Shown piece after piece: positions 54,903 to 63,967 of a DNA stretch of 64,000 bases. The stretch covers positions 358,059 through 422,058 of the forward strand of contig DAOSDY010000003.1 in NCBI GenBank assembly GCA_035362835.1, read 5' to 3'. The position numbers were made by a program, and so were the translations under genes. The stretch is from Melioribacteraceae bacterium (GTDB lineage Bacteria > Bacteroidota > Ignavibacteria > Ignavibacteriales > Melioribacteraceae). The notes under the pieces were generated by a model. It made no database searches. It worked only from the letters and a program-made list of their open reading frames with translations, and was not told the DNA's origin. Numbering within the stretch: position 1 is the stretch's first letter; each line of letters begins with the position of its first letter.

Positions 54903-55675
54903 CTTCTAATAACACCGCGGTCGGATCTTTCAATAAAACCGATAATATTCTTTACGAGGGGATGCTCGGAATATTTTTCTTTCAATTCCTCAAGGGCTTT
55001 TGAAAAAATCAAACCGGATTGATAAAATATTCTGTAGGCATCTTTTATTGCGTTTATATCATCTTCTGAAAAATTTCTTCTTCGTAAACCGACAATGTTC
55101 AGTCCCATGAACCGGGCAGGGAATCCGCTAGTCATACAATACGGCGGAACATCCGAATTAGCCATGGATCCGCCACCCAGCATACAATGCTGACCGATCT
55201 TTCCGAACTGATGAACTGCAGAAAGCCCTCCGATTATTACAGTATTCTCAATTTCAACATGACCCGCAATCTGAACGGCATTGGCAATTATTACCCGGTC
55301 GCCAACTTTACAATCGTGCGCTACATGAGTATATGCCATTAGTAAACAATTGCTGCCGATATAAGTATTGTGTGTTGCAGTGGTTCCTTTGTGAAGAGCT
55401 GCGAATTCCCTTATAACGGTGTCATCACCTATATGAAGAAACGTCTGCTCATTTGCGAATTTAAGATCCTGCGGTAAGTTTGAAACGGAAGCGCCCTGGA
55501 AAATTTTTACACGGTTGCCGATTCGAGCGCCGTCGTAAATTACGGCATGCGGCCCGATCTTACAATCGTTCCCTATTTGAACATCATCATGAATAATTGC
55601 GTAAGGACCTATTTCAATATTCTCCCCGATCTTAGCTTCGGAGCTTACAATTGCGGTGGGATGGATTTTCGACAT
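54899..55675 (-). CDS. lpxA: UDP-N-acetylglucosamine acyltransferase
   Basis: The first enzyme of lipid A synthesis, moving a hydroxyacyl chain from ACP to UDP-GlcNAc in the cytosol. The 258 residues form a left-handed beta-helix of hexapeptide repeats (PTAIVS, IGENIEIG, IGNDCKIG), followed by a helical C-terminus. LMAYTHVAHDC holds the catalytic His, and MANSDVPPYCM follows. It starts 4 bases after lpxC-fabZ. Confidence 0.97.
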   Translation of the reverse strand: MSKIHPTAIVSSEAKIGENIEIGPYAIIHDDVQIGNDCKIGPHAVIYDGARIGNRVKIFQGASVSNLPQDLKFANEQTFLHIGDDTVIREFAALHKGTTATHNTYIGSNCLLMAYTHVAHDCKVGDRVIIANAVQIAGHVEIENTVIIGGLSAVHQFGKIGQHCMLGGGSMANSDVPPYCMTSGFPARFMGLNIVGLRRRNFSEDDINAIKDAYRIFYQSGLIFSKALEELKEKYSEHPLVKNIIGFIERSDRGVIRR

Positions 55676-55679
55676 AAAA

Positions 55680-57098
55680 TTAGTTCAGATTTTCAGATTT
55701 ATTTTCTTTATTAATTATAGCTCCCATGAACTCCGCTTCAGCAACAAGAGTATTGTCAACATAAGCAGCGCCTTTAATCGAAAAATATTTGCTCTTTTTG
55801 CTTATCACTTCGGCTTCAAGAACTAGCTGATCACCCGGAACAACAGGCTTTCTGAATTTTGCGTTATTTATACTCATAAAATAGACCAAGTGATTAGCGG
55901 GGTCAATAAAAGAATTGAGAACAAGAATTCCGCTTACCTGCGCCATTGCTTCAATAATAAGAACGCCGGGCATAATCGGCTGGCCGGGGAAATGACCCTG
56001 AAAGAACGGTTCGTTAATAGTAACAGATTTAACACCAACGACACGTTTATCAAGTTCCAGATCGATAATTTTGTCGACCAGCAGGAAAGGGTAACGATGG
56101 GGGAGAATCCGCTGGATAGCATTAGCGTCGAACACCACGCCTTCTTTTTTAACGAACTGATATTTCTTAACTAATTTTTTCTGCTGATAAAGGCTTCTGA
56201 TTTTTTTTGCGAACTCAACATTGGCTTTGTGACCTGGTCGGGCTGCAAGTATCTGAGCTTTAATAGGAACACCTATTAATGCGAGATCACCGATCATATC
56301 GAGAAGTTTGTGACGCACAGGTTCATTTCTGAACCTTAGTTTATTGTTGCTTAAGAATCCTTCGTGTGTTACCGAAAGGTCCTCATCGAGGCCTAGTTTT
56401 TCTTTAATACTTCTTAAACCTTTTTCATCAATTTCATGATCAACAATAACAACGGCATTATTAAAATTTCCGCCTTTTATTAATCCCTGGTCCGCCAGCA
56501 TTTCAACTTCACTTAAGAAACAGAAAGTCCTTGCCGGGGCGAATTCGGTAACAAATTCCTTTTCAAGGTCGAACATGCCGGAGTGCTGACTTCCAAGAGC
56601 GGGGTTCTGGTAATCGACCATGATGGTAATTCTGTAACTATTCATCGGAAGCGCAACTATATCAACCTGGCGGGCTTCATCGCTGTACATTACGGTTTCG
56701 TCAATAACAAGATAATCCTTCGGTGCGTCCTGTGTAACAAATCCCGCAGCCATTATTTTTTCAACGTAGGGCATAGCGCTGCCGTCGCCTATCGGAGGTT
56801 CGATTCCATCAAGTTCAATAACCAGATTATCTATTTGCAATCCAACAACAGCCGCAAGGACATGTTCAATAGTATGAACTTTAGCATTGCCCAATCCTAA
56901 TGTAGTGCCTCTGGAAGTATCGATAACATAATCGGCATTTGCGGGAATTTCAGGCCTTCCGCCAAGATCAGTTCTTACAAATCTGATCCCGTAATTTTCG
57001 GGTGCGGGTTTAAAAGTCATTGTACAAGATGTGCCTGTATGCAATCCAACTCCCGAAAGTGAAACTGGATTGGCAATAGTTCTCTGGAGCTCTAACAT
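55680..57098 (-). CDS. lpxC: Bifunctional UDP-3-O-acyl-GlcNAc deacetylase / 3-hydroxyacyl-ACP dehydratase (LpxC-FabZ fusion)
   Basis: A 472-residue fusion. The LpxC part (about 1-305) has the zinc ligands HTIEHVLA and HKLLDMIGDLAL and removes acetate in lipid A synthesis. The FabZ part (about 320-465) has HRYPFLLVDKI and HFPGQPIMPGV and makes unsaturated acyl-ACP. The fusion is widespread in Bacteroidota and Chlorobi relatives and supports the lineage assignment. It lets the cell link acyl supply to lipid A. It overlaps the lpxD stop by one base. Confidence 0.97.
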   Translation of the reverse strand: MLELQRTIANPVSLSGVGLHTGTSCTMTFKPAPENYGIRFVRTDLGGRPEIPANADYVIDTSRGTTLGLGNAKVHTIEHVLAAVVGLQIDNLVIELDGIEPPIGDGSAMPYVEKIMAAGFVTQDAPKDYLVIDETVMYSDEARQVDIVALPMNSYRITIMVDYQNPALGSQHSGMFDLEKEFVTEFAPARTFCFLSEVEMLADQGLIKGGNFNNAVVIVDHEIDEKGLRSIKEKLGLDEDLSVTHEGFLSNNKLRFRNEPVRHKLLDMIGDLALIGVPIKAQILAARPGHKANVEFAKKIRSLYQQKKLVKKYQFVKKEGVVFDANAIQRILPHRYPFLLVDKIIDLELDKRVVGVKSVTINEPFFQGHFPGQPIMPGVLIIEAMAQVSGILVLNSFIDPANHLVYFMSINNAKFRKPVVPGDQLVLEAEVISKKSKYFSIKGAAYVDNTLVAEAEFMGAIINKENKSENLN

Positions 57099-58159
57099 TA
57101 TTCTCCCTTTAGTTGATTTATCTCAGAAATTTTCTGTTCCAAAGATGCAATTTTTTCTTCTAATTTCTTAATTTTTTCTGCCATTGCCGGAACGTTCCGC
57201 AACTGAGCTTCGAACCGGAGTTGTGTTCCCATCTCCTGAGCCGGTGAACCTCTGAACTTGCCGGCATTATCGATCGACTTAGAAACCCCGGCTTGTGCGC
57301 CGATTACAACCTGATCTGCAATTTCAATATGTCCTACAAATCCAGCCTGACCGGCGATCATACAATGTTTACCGATCTTTGTACTTCCGGAAATTCCTGC
57401 CTGGGCTGCAATAGCCGTATGTTCTCCAATAACAACATTATGAGCTATCTGAACAAGGTTGTCTATCTTAACTCCTTTCTTTAATAAAGTAGATCCGAAA
57501 GCGGCTCTGTCGATTGAAACGTTTGAACCGAGTTCAACATCGTCTTCAATAACAACATTACCTATCTGCGGTACTTTCTCGTATTCGCCTTTAGCATTTG
57601 GAATATAACCGAAACCGTCCGAGCCGATAACAGTATTTGAATGGATAATAACATTGTTGCCGATTTGAGAATTCTCCCTGATAGTTACATTCGGATAGAT
57701 AAGGCAGTTTGAGCCGATTGCAACTTTGTCCATAATAACAGTATTGTGATAGATCATAGAATTGTCGCCGATTTTAGAGCCGGCGGAGATAACAACATTT
57801 TTACCGATTCCAACATTCTTCCCGACAGATACAGACGGATCAATTGAAGCAGACGGATCAATTCCGTTAATAATGAAAGCCGGTTTTAAGAATGTAATTA
57901 TGAATTTGTGGAGTGCGACATTCGGATTCTTTACTTCGATGTAGCTGAGATCGGTTCTTGATTTCTTGAACTCGGGGGAGATTAAAACAGCCGAGGCTTT
58001 CGTAGTACTTAAATACTTTTCGTAGGGTTTTAGGTAGAGAAAAGTAATATCGCCTTCTTTCGCCTCTTCAATTTTGGCGATATTGGAGACTTCGAGTTCA
58101 GGATTGCCAATAACAATACCGCCGACAAAGTCGGCGGCATCTTTCAGTTTTATTTTCAT
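57098..58159 (-). CDS. lpxD: UDP-3-O-(3-hydroxyacyl)glucosamine N-acyltransferase
   Basis: The third lipid A enzyme, adding the N-linked hydroxyacyl chain. The 353 residues have an N-terminal uridine-binding domain (about 1-100), a long hexapeptide beta-helix (VGKNVGIGKNVVIS, IGSNCLIYPNVTI) and a C-terminal helix. IGSDGFGYIPNA and DNLVQIAHNVVIGEH carry the catalytic His. It follows the first Skp gene by 6 bases. Confidence 0.97.
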   Translation of the reverse strand: MKIKLKDAADFVGGIVIGNPELEVSNIAKIEEAKEGDITFLYLKPYEKYLSTTKASAVLISPEFKKSRTDLSYIEVKNPNVALHKFIITFLKPAFIINGIDPSASIDPSVSVGKNVGIGKNVVISAGSKIGDNSMIYHNTVIMDKVAIGSNCLIYPNVTIRENSQIGNNVIIHSNTVIGSDGFGYIPNAKGEYEKVPQIGNVVIEDDVELGSNVSIDRAAFGSTLLKKGVKIDNLVQIAHNVVIGEHTAIAAQAGISGSTKIGKHCMIAGQAGFVGHIEIADQVVIGAQAGVSKSIDNAGKFRGSPAQEMGTQLRFEAQLRNVPAMAEKIKKLEEKIASLEQKISEINQLKGE

Positions 58160-58165
58160 AAAAAC

Positions 58166-58675
58166 TCATTTAAGTTTTTCGAGGACTAATTTTGTAACAT
58201 CATATTCTTCTTTGGCAAACAGAAAGATCATATCCCCGCTTCTGTCGAATATAAAATCGTATTCATTTTCTTTTGCAACTTCCTGAATAACGTTAAATAT
58301 TCGGTTCTGAATCGGTTTCATCAATTCTTCCTGTTTTCTGAAGAGTTCCCCCTGAACGCCGAATTTATCCTGTCTGTATTTTGATATCTGGTCTTCAATC
58401 TGAACAAGCTCTTTTTCAATTTCAATTCTCTTTTGCTCGCTTAGTATCAGTTTCCGTTTTTCATAATCGTCGTACCTGGCTTTCCAGTCGGACTCCATTT
58501 TGGAAAGTTCTTCCTGCCATTCTTTGATGATGGCATCTAGTTTTTTCTGTGTATCCTGGGCTTCGGGAAGCTGTTTCATAATAGTATCGCTATCAACGTA
58601 GCCGATCTTCGGTTGTGCAATTGATACGGAAGCCATAATAAGTATTGCAGATAAGATAAATCCGATTTGTTTCAT
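58166..58675 (-). CDS. OmpH/Skp-family periplasmic chaperone (second copy)
   Basis: A 169-residue secreted protein with a signal peptide (1-20) and a long coiled coil (about 45-115), matching Skp chaperones that hold outer-membrane proteins in the periplasm. IGYVDSDTIMKQLPEAQ is the usual mature start. It lies next to a paralogue of the same family, 19 bases away, and before lpxD. Confidence 0.93.
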   Translation of the reverse strand: MKQIGFILSAILIMASVSIAQPKIGYVDSDTIMKQLPEAQDTQKKLDAIIKEWQEELSKMESDWKARYDDYEKRKLILSEQKRIEIEKELVQIEDQISKYRQDKFGVQGELFRKQEELMKPIQNRIFNVIQEVAKENEYDFIFDRSGDMIFLFAKEEYDVTKLVLEKLK

Positions 58676-58694
58676 AATAAAATTCCGTTAAAAA

Positions 58695-59228
58695 TTATTT
58701 TCCTCTTTTAAGGCGGTCAAGCACCTTAAATGTAATGTCGAACTGGGAATCGGCATAAAGAACTACCACTTCGCCTGCCTTATCGAGAACATAATGCATA
58801 TTTTCCTCTTTTGCAATTTCGTCAATTGCTTTAAAGATTTTTTCTTTAACCGGTGCAAGGAGTGATTCCTGGCGTACGAAATACTCGCCGTTAGGCTGCC
58901 CGAATTTCTGGTCTCTGTATTTTTGAAGTTCCTGTTCTTTTTCAACAATTTTAGTCTGAGCTTCGCGCTGTTGTTCAGGTTTCATTGTTGAAGCCTGTTT
59001 CTGATAATCGGCGTATGCATTCTGCAGAACCGTTCCCATACTATCAGCTTCCTTTCTCCACTTGGCAACAAATCCTTCAAGGTCGCTCTTTGCTTTTATA
59101 GCTTCGGAAAACTGGGTCATAATAATTTCCGAATCGACATATCCAACTTTTAAATTAACAGGCTGCTGTGTTTGAGCAAATACAGAAACAGCAGAAATCA
59201 ACAGTAATACGAAAATAGTTTTTTTCAC
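58695..59228 (-). CDS. OmpH/Skp-family periplasmic chaperone (first copy)
   Basis: A 177-residue protein with a signal peptide (1-18) and a long central coiled coil; VGYVDSEIIMTQFSEA begins the mature part. It is about as similar in layout to the following copy as two family members usually are. It follows bamA by 27 bases, the standard place for skp. Confidence 0.94.
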   Translation of the reverse strand: MKKTIFVLLLISAVSVFAQTQQPVNLKVGYVDSEIIMTQFSEAIKAKSDLEGFVAKWRKEADSMGTVLQNAYADYQKQASTMKPEQQREAQTKIVEKEQELQKYRDQKFGQPNGEYFVRQESLLAPVKEKIFKAIDEIAKEENMHYVLDKAGEVVVLYADSQFDITFKVLDRLKRGK

Positions 59229-59255
59229 TTTTTACCTCTTTAATGATTTATAATG

Positions 59256-61748
59256 TTAAAATCCTTTACCGAACTGGAAATGGAAAATCCACTGAGGATC
59301 CTGACCGTCAACACTTCTGCGGTCGAATCCGTAACCATAATCGAATCCAAGTAATCCGATCGGATTTATTAAAATTCTTGCGCCAACGCCAATTGAACGC
59401 TTCAGATTGAATAAATCTGTCTGTTTGATATCGAAATATACGTTACCAGCTTCTGCAAATGCCAATAAATAAATCGGAATGGGATCGAGGGCAAGAGCTC
59501 CTCTGATTTCGAAAGTATACTTTGCCATAACACGGCTTCCGAATACTGTACCGGAAGCATCCCTGTTACCGAGACTTCTATCGTCGTATCCTCGAAGAGG
59601 TGTAGTAGCAATGATCATCCCGTTTCCACCCATGTAATAGAACTCGAAAGGCTGAATAGGAGTCCCTTTCTTCAATTCGTGAATATATCCGAGATCTACG
59701 CTGGAGTAGAGAACAATTCTGTTCGTATTGAATATCGGTTTGTACCATTCGCTTTTGAAATCCACTTTGAGATAATCGACGTTACCGGGAAGAAATCCGC
59801 CAGATAATTCACCGCTCAGCGATACTTTGGATCCGCGGGATGGGAAGATAGGATTGTCTATATCAACACGCGCAATAGTTGCGCCGACTGTAAATTGTCT
59901 TGTTATTCCTTCTGAATAATATCCGAGACCGTCTATAACATCATTATACTGAAATCTTGTTAAACCCTGCACATAGAAAAAGTCGTCGGGCCATGTTAAT
60001 CTTCTTCCTCCTCTAAGTGTAATACCGGACTGACGGAGGTCGTATACATACCTTTGCCGAGTATCAAAAAGGTCGAATCCAACGGAAGTTGGTGTATCCA
60101 GGAACCAGGGCTCAGTGAACCCGAGTGAAAAGGTCCTGTAAAAGTTGCCAACACCAAACTGCCAGCTGAAATTGAGTACCTGTCCGCCACCCATTTTGAA
60201 AGGTTCGGTAATGGAGAAATTTGTAAGTGTAAAACCGATAGCACCGCTGAACCCGAATGCACCGCTGTATCCAACGGAAGCATTCAGATAATCGCTAGAT
60301 TTCTCCTCAACTTTATAGATAATGTTTACAGTACTATCGTTAGCGGGTCGGTAATCAACACCTGATTTATAAAGATTTTCCACATTGAAAAATTGCAGGT
60401 TGGCAAGCTGCTGAATGCTCCTGAGTATATAACTCCTGCTGAAATAGCTCCCGGGAATCGTATATAACTCGCGGCGTATCACCTTGTCCATAGTCTTTAC
60501 ATTGCCTTGGATATCAACACGTCCGACTTTAAATCTGTTATTCTCATTTACTCTTATAATAATGTCGAGCGAGTCTGCCCCTACTTTTTCTTCTCTCGGT
60601 TCCAGGCTGAATCCTAAATAACCGTTGTCCTGATAGAGTGAAGAAGCATCGGATTGTCTTTCATTGTAATAGAGATTCTGATTGAATTTTTCAAAATCGA
60701 AAACATCGCCTTTGGAGAATTCAAGCCGCTCGGTTAACATATCGTCTGTATAAACTGTATTACCTTCCCAGATTATATTTCTGATTTTGTACTGAACGCC
60801 CTCGTAAATATTAATCACAAGATCGAGGTACTTCTTATCATCGGAAATAATTATTGTATCGCCGAGAATAGCGAAATCGCGGTAACCGTTCTTCCTGTAA
60901 AATTTTGTAAGCAATTCCTGATCTTTTTCATAATCGGATTTCTTAAAGTTGGGGGAAGACCAGAATTTCCACCATCTGTCCTCCTTGGTTTCGTCGAATT
61001 CACTCTTCAGGTCGTCATCTTCGAAAGCTTCATTGCCGTTGAATGTGATGCTTCTAATAATTACTTCATCTCCTTCAGTGATATCGAACATTACAAGAGT
61101 GCGTTCTTTAACCCGGTCGATCGAATTAATTGATGTTGCTTTATCTCGTTCAATTTCAGTCTGGTATTCCTGGGCAAGGTTTTTTTCGTTTCTCCAGGTG
61201 ATAAGAATATCATCTTCGGTAGTATCGGTTCTGAAAAAACTATAGTATTGAATATCTATCTTTGCGTTTAGATATCCTTCGTCTTCATACTTGTCGAGGA
61301 ATTTATTCCGGATTTTCGCAACTTCCTGCGGCTTAAGAGTTTGTCCGCGCACAATCGTGAGCATTTTTTCAACGTCGCTATCGCTTATTTCATCATTACC
61401 TTGAATAACAAACTGTTCGAGTCGTGGATATTCCTTAACGACGAGTTTAAGAAATATTCCGTCATCAATTTTTTTATCGATCAAAATCTGAACATCTTCG
61501 AATATTCCGAGATTCCATAATCGTTTAATGGCGTTATTAGTCTGATCTCCCGGCATATCAATTTCATCGCCAACTTTGAGCCCGGTATTAGCAATAATGG
61601 TGTTCGCATCGGCAGTTTTGTTTCCTGAAACAGTGATGCCGAGAATTTTATAATTTACTTTTTGTATTTGCGGGTAAACAACAACAGTTGCAAAAAACAA
61701 TAAAATAATGGTGAACTTAGGCCAGCTGTTTTGAGTGAGTATTTGCAT
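59256..61748 (-). CDS. bamA: Outer-membrane protein assembly factor BamA
   Basis: The central barrel of the BAM complex, inserting proteins into the outer membrane. The 830 residues have a signal peptide (about 1-27), five POTRA domains (about 30-440) and a 16-strand barrel (about 475-830) ending FHFQFGKGF. The first POTRA shows GITVSGNKTADANTII; a barrel segment GLGYYSEGIT and the conserved GGNGMI region near the end are also seen. The start overlaps the uppS end by 32 bases. Confidence 0.97.
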   Translation of the reverse strand: MQILTQNSWPKFTIILLFFATVVVYPQIQKVNYKILGITVSGNKTADANTIIANTGLKVGDEIDMPGDQTNNAIKRLWNLGIFEDVQILIDKKIDDGIFLKLVVKEYPRLEQFVIQGNDEISDSDVEKMLTIVRGQTLKPQEVAKIRNKFLDKYEDEGYLNAKIDIQYYSFFRTDTTEDDILITWRNEKNLAQEYQTEIERDKATSINSIDRVKERTLVMFDITEGDEVIIRSITFNGNEAFEDDDLKSEFDETKEDRWWKFWSSPNFKKSDYEKDQELLTKFYRKNGYRDFAILGDTIIISDDKKYLDLVINIYEGVQYKIRNIIWEGNTVYTDDMLTERLEFSKGDVFDFEKFNQNLYYNERQSDASSLYQDNGYLGFSLEPREEKVGADSLDIIIRVNENNRFKVGRVDIQGNVKTMDKVIRRELYTIPGSYFSRSYILRSIQQLANLQFFNVENLYKSGVDYRPANDSTVNIIYKVEEKSSDYLNASVGYSGAFGFSGAIGFTLTNFSITEPFKMGGGQVLNFSWQFGVGNFYRTFSLGFTEPWFLDTPTSVGFDLFDTRQRYVYDLRQSGITLRGGRRLTWPDDFFYVQGLTRFQYNDVIDGLGYYSEGITRQFTVGATIARVDIDNPIFPSRGSKVSLSGELSGGFLPGNVDYLKVDFKSEWYKPIFNTNRIVLYSSVDLGYIHELKKGTPIQPFEFYYMGGNGMIIATTPLRGYDDRSLGNRDASGTVFGSRVMAKYTFEIRGALALDPIPIYLLAFAEAGNVYFDIKQTDLFNLKRSIGVGARILINPIGLLGFDYGYGFDRRSVDGQDPQWIFHFQFGKGF

Positions 61749-62541
61749 TATTAATTTTTTTTCCCAGGTTGTCCGATAATTGTTCGCTTACTAATCCGAA
61801 CCGCCGTTCTCTTTTCTGGTAATTTTTTACTGCTTCGATCAGATGTTTCGACCTGAATTCAGGCCAGAGTGTATCCGAAACAAAGATCTCTGAATAAGCG
61901 ATCTGCCATAATAAAAAATTGCTGATTCTAAATTCTCCGCCGCTTCTAATAAGCAGATCGGGATCGGGCATGCCCGATGTTGTAAGAGATTTAGATATCA
62001 GTTCTTCCGAAACTTCATCGCTCTTTAAATTACCTGCAGCGGCTTGTGCAGTTATATTCTTAACTGCTTCCACAAGTTCCCATCGTCCGCTGTAGCTTAA
62101 AGCTAGATTCAGGGTCATCTTTGTGTTTGCCGAAGTCTTGTTTACTGCCTGCTGAAGTTCCTGCATAACAATTTCGGGAAGTGAATTTACATTGCCGATT
62201 GTTGTTAGCCGGATATTATTGGTGTTAAGTTCATCTGTTTCATTCTGAAGACTTTTTACTATCAATCTCATTAAGGTGGATACTTCATCTTTGGGACGTT
62301 TCCAGTTTTCAGTAGAAAATGTGTAAAGAGTAAGATATTTAACTCCTAAACCGACGCATGTTTCAACAACAGCGCGAACCGAATCGACCCCTTTCTGATG
62401 CCCGGCTACCCTTGGAAGATTTCTTTTCTTCGCCCATCGGCCGTTTCCATCCATAATAATTGCGATATGAACAGGAATATTACCTTTCGACTTGGTTTCT
62501 TCGATGGATTTTTTTTCGGTTGAGGTTAACCTGACTGCCAA
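61717..62541 (-). CDS. uppS: Undecaprenyl-diphosphate synthase (isoprenyl transferase)
   Basis: Makes the C55 carrier lipid for peptidoglycan and O-antigen from farnesyl diphosphate and isopentenyl diphosphate. The 274 residues contain IIMDGNGRWAKKR with the catalytic Asp, GHQKGVDSVR, TLYTFSTENWKRP and DLLIRSGGEFRISNFL. About 20 extra residues precede the usual start. The first codon is TTG at 62541, as no upstream or nearby ATG exists; AAGGT lies about 12 bases before. The C-terminus overlaps bamA by 32 bases. A good promoter at 62574-62602 precedes it. Confidence 0.95.
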   Translation of the reverse strand: MAVRLTSTEKKSIEETKSKGNIPVHIAIIMDGNGRWAKKRNLPRVAGHQKGVDSVRAVVETCVGLGVKYLTLYTFSTENWKRPKDEVSTLMRLIVKSLQNETDELNTNNIRLTTIGNVNSLPEIVMQELQQAVNKTSANTKMTLNLALSYSGRWELVEAVKNITAQAAAGNLKSDEVSEELISKSLTTSGMPDPDLLIRSGGEFRISNFLLWQIAYSEIFVSDTLWPEFRSKHLIEAVKNYQKRERRFGLVSEQLSDNLGKKINNANTHSKQLA

Positions 62542-62573
62542 TTTTTTAATATACCTTCAATTTTAGGCCTGAA

Positions 62574-62602
62574 AAAATAGGTTGATGGTGAGTAAATGTC
62601 AA
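62574..62602 (-). promoter_or_regulatory. Sigma-70-like promoter for the envelope operon
   Basis: Minus-strand TTGACA (62597-62602) and TATTTT (62574-62579) with a 17-base spacer, about 26 bases of leader before the uppS start. It probably drives uppS-bamA and the genes beyond. Confidence 0.7.
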
Positions 62603-62648
62603 GGTTACATATTGGTTCTATTTGATAGGGCCGCTTTAAGACACAGTT

Positions 62649-63035
62649 TCAGCGTTTATCTGGAATAGAAACAATTTTAATTTTTTCTCGGGTATTATCG
62701 TCGATGGAGGAAAGTATCATCTCGGCTTTTAGAATGTGGCTCTCCGGTACACCTAGGAAAAGAGTAACTTTATTAGATGAATTCTTAGTGTGGAAGTTAG
62801 TAATAAAATGGAGTTTTGTAACGAGACCCGGATCGTTAAGGTCTTCTTCAGTAAGGGTAATGCCTAATGCAATTTTCTTTTTGTATTTGGCAACAGCATC
62901 AATTTCATAATTGCCGACCGGTTGAGGTGAAGGTAAGTACTTCCCGTATTTGCGGCTGAGGGTAAGGTAACCGTTTCGCCACAAATGATCGATCAATGAA
63001 TCGATCCTCTCTCTTTTTTCTTTTGTACTCTGCAT
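62649..63035 (-). CDS. Small protein of unknown function in the lexA operon
   Basis: I do not recognise this 128-residue cytosolic protein. The N-terminal third is basic and helical (EKRERIDSLIDHLW). The middle, NYEIDAVAKYKKKIALGI, recalls the beta-strand core of PD-(D/E)XK nuclease-like folds, but the second catalytic acidic residue and Lys are not convincingly present. It starts 4 bases after the WYL-like gene and so is probably expressed with lexA. Any nuclease role is only a suggestion. Confidence 0.7.
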   Translation of the reverse strand: MQSTKEKRERIDSLIDHLWRNGYLTLSRKYGKYLPSPQPVGNYEIDAVAKYKKKIALGITLTEEDLNDPGLVTKLHFITNFHTKNSSNKVTLFLGVPESHILKAEMILSSIDDNTREKIKIVSIPDKR

Positions 63036-63039
63036 AATA

Positions 63040-63288
63040 TTAATTGTATAATGGAATTATCGGAATAATCGGCGAAAATCTTTCGACCCCAAGAATTTTA
63101 ATATTCGAGATTTTTTCATAGTCGAATCCGCGTATTTCGTTATGTCCGTTTATTCTACCGTAAATTACTTTCTTCCCATTTTTATTTCTGCCGACATAAT
63201 AAGGTTCCAGTAAAACCTCGTTTAAACCGTATAAAAATTTTACTCTGTTTCTGTTAAAAATTGCGGTAGTAAAATAGATTGTTTTCAT
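63040..63288 (-). CDS. Small WYL-like domain protein
   Basis: An 82-residue protein. Its pattern (VLLEPYYVGRNKNGKKVIYG, then GFDYEKISNIKIL and ERFSP) resembles the beta-barrel of WYL-type ligand/nucleic-acid-binding domains, where EPY-x-GR-x-NG and a final F-x-P are common. No HTH is present. The start at 63288 has AGGAGA 4 bases ahead; the ATG at 63324 overlaps lexA and is rejected. It lies 13 bases after the lexA stop. The assignment is by pattern only. Confidence 0.6.
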   Translation of the reverse strand: MKTIYFTTAIFNRNRVKFLYGLNEVLLEPYYVGRNKNGKKVIYGRINGHNEIRGFDYEKISNIKILGVERFSPIIPIIPLYN

Positions 63289-63301
63289 TTGGTCTCCTGT
63301 A

Positions 63302-63931
63302 TTAATTGTAGCTTCTGAATACACCGATCACTTTGCCAACGATCGAAAATTCTTCGTCGTCCTCAATTACAATCGGGTCATATTTTTCGTTTTCAGGGAT
63401 CAGATAGATCTTTCCGTTTAGATTCGAAAATCTTTTCATAGTTGCTTCATCTTTTAATAACGCAACAATAATATCCCCGTTAGCTGCTTCCTTCTGAGGC
63501 TGAATAATTACAAGGTCGCCCTCGAGTATTCCGGCATTCATCATACTGTCGCCGCGGACTTTCAATCCAAAACATTCGGTCCGGCTGCCGAGAAAGTTTT
63601 TGTCAATAATAAAATTCCCTTCAATATTTTCCTCGGCAAGAATCGGTTGACCAGCGGCGACTCTTCCAACAACAGGAATCTCTATTATGGTTTCCTCTTT
63701 TTGAATCGGGTCGTTATTCACAACAAGTGAGAGTGTCCGGCTTAAATTGTTTCCTGTATTCAGATAGCCCTTCTTTACAAGTGCATCGATATGACGTTTA
63801 ACCCCGAATGTACTTACAATCCTGAATTTCTGACCAATTTCTCTATAAGTAGGTGGAAAACTGTTCAATACAACATATTCCTGAATGAAACTCAGAATCT
63901 CTTTCTGTCTGTCCGTTAGTTCTGTTTTCAT
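63302..63931 (-). CDS. lexA: SOS-response repressor LexA
   Basis: A 209-residue repressor of DNA-damage genes that cleaves itself on contact with RecA-ssDNA. The N-terminal winged helix covers about 1-65, the self-cleavage site is Ala93-Gly94 in VAAGQPI, and the catalytic dyad is Ser129 (RGDSM) and Lys166 (TMKRF). The start at 63931 has AAGGA 7 bases ahead; longer starts are rejected. A perfect inverted repeat overlaps its own -10 (63946-63967), as expected for self-repression. Confidence 0.97.
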   Translation of the reverse strand: MKTELTDRQKEILSFIQEYVVLNSFPPTYREIGQKFRIVSTFGVKRHIDALVKKGYLNTGNNLSRTLSLVVNNDPIQKEETIIEIPVVGRVAAGQPILAEENIEGNFIIDKNFLGSRTECFGLKVRGDSMMNAGILEGDLVIIQPQKEAANGDIIVALLKDEATMKRFSNLNGKIYLIPENEKYDPIVIEDDEEFSIVGKVIGVFRSYN

Positions 63932-63945
63932 AATAGTGTCCTTAT

Positions 63946-63967
63946 GTTCACTACGAATATAGTGAAC
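63946..63967. promoter_or_regulatory. Candidate LexA operator
   Basis: GTTCACTA-N6-TAGTGAAC is a perfect 8-bp inverted repeat that covers the -10 box of the lexA promoter. It is neither the E. coli CTGT-N8-ACAG nor a standard GAAC-N4-GTTC box, so it may be the lineage's own LexA site. Confidence 0.6.

Noticed and set aside
57700..57900. Repeated hexapeptide-coding DNA in lpxD as a CRISPR or DNA repeat
   Set aside because: The repetition is at protein level (left-handed beta-helix), with irregular DNA spacing.
58166..59228. Tandem Skp genes as an assembly duplication
   Set aside because: The two proteins differ in length and sequence throughout, so they are diverged paralogues.
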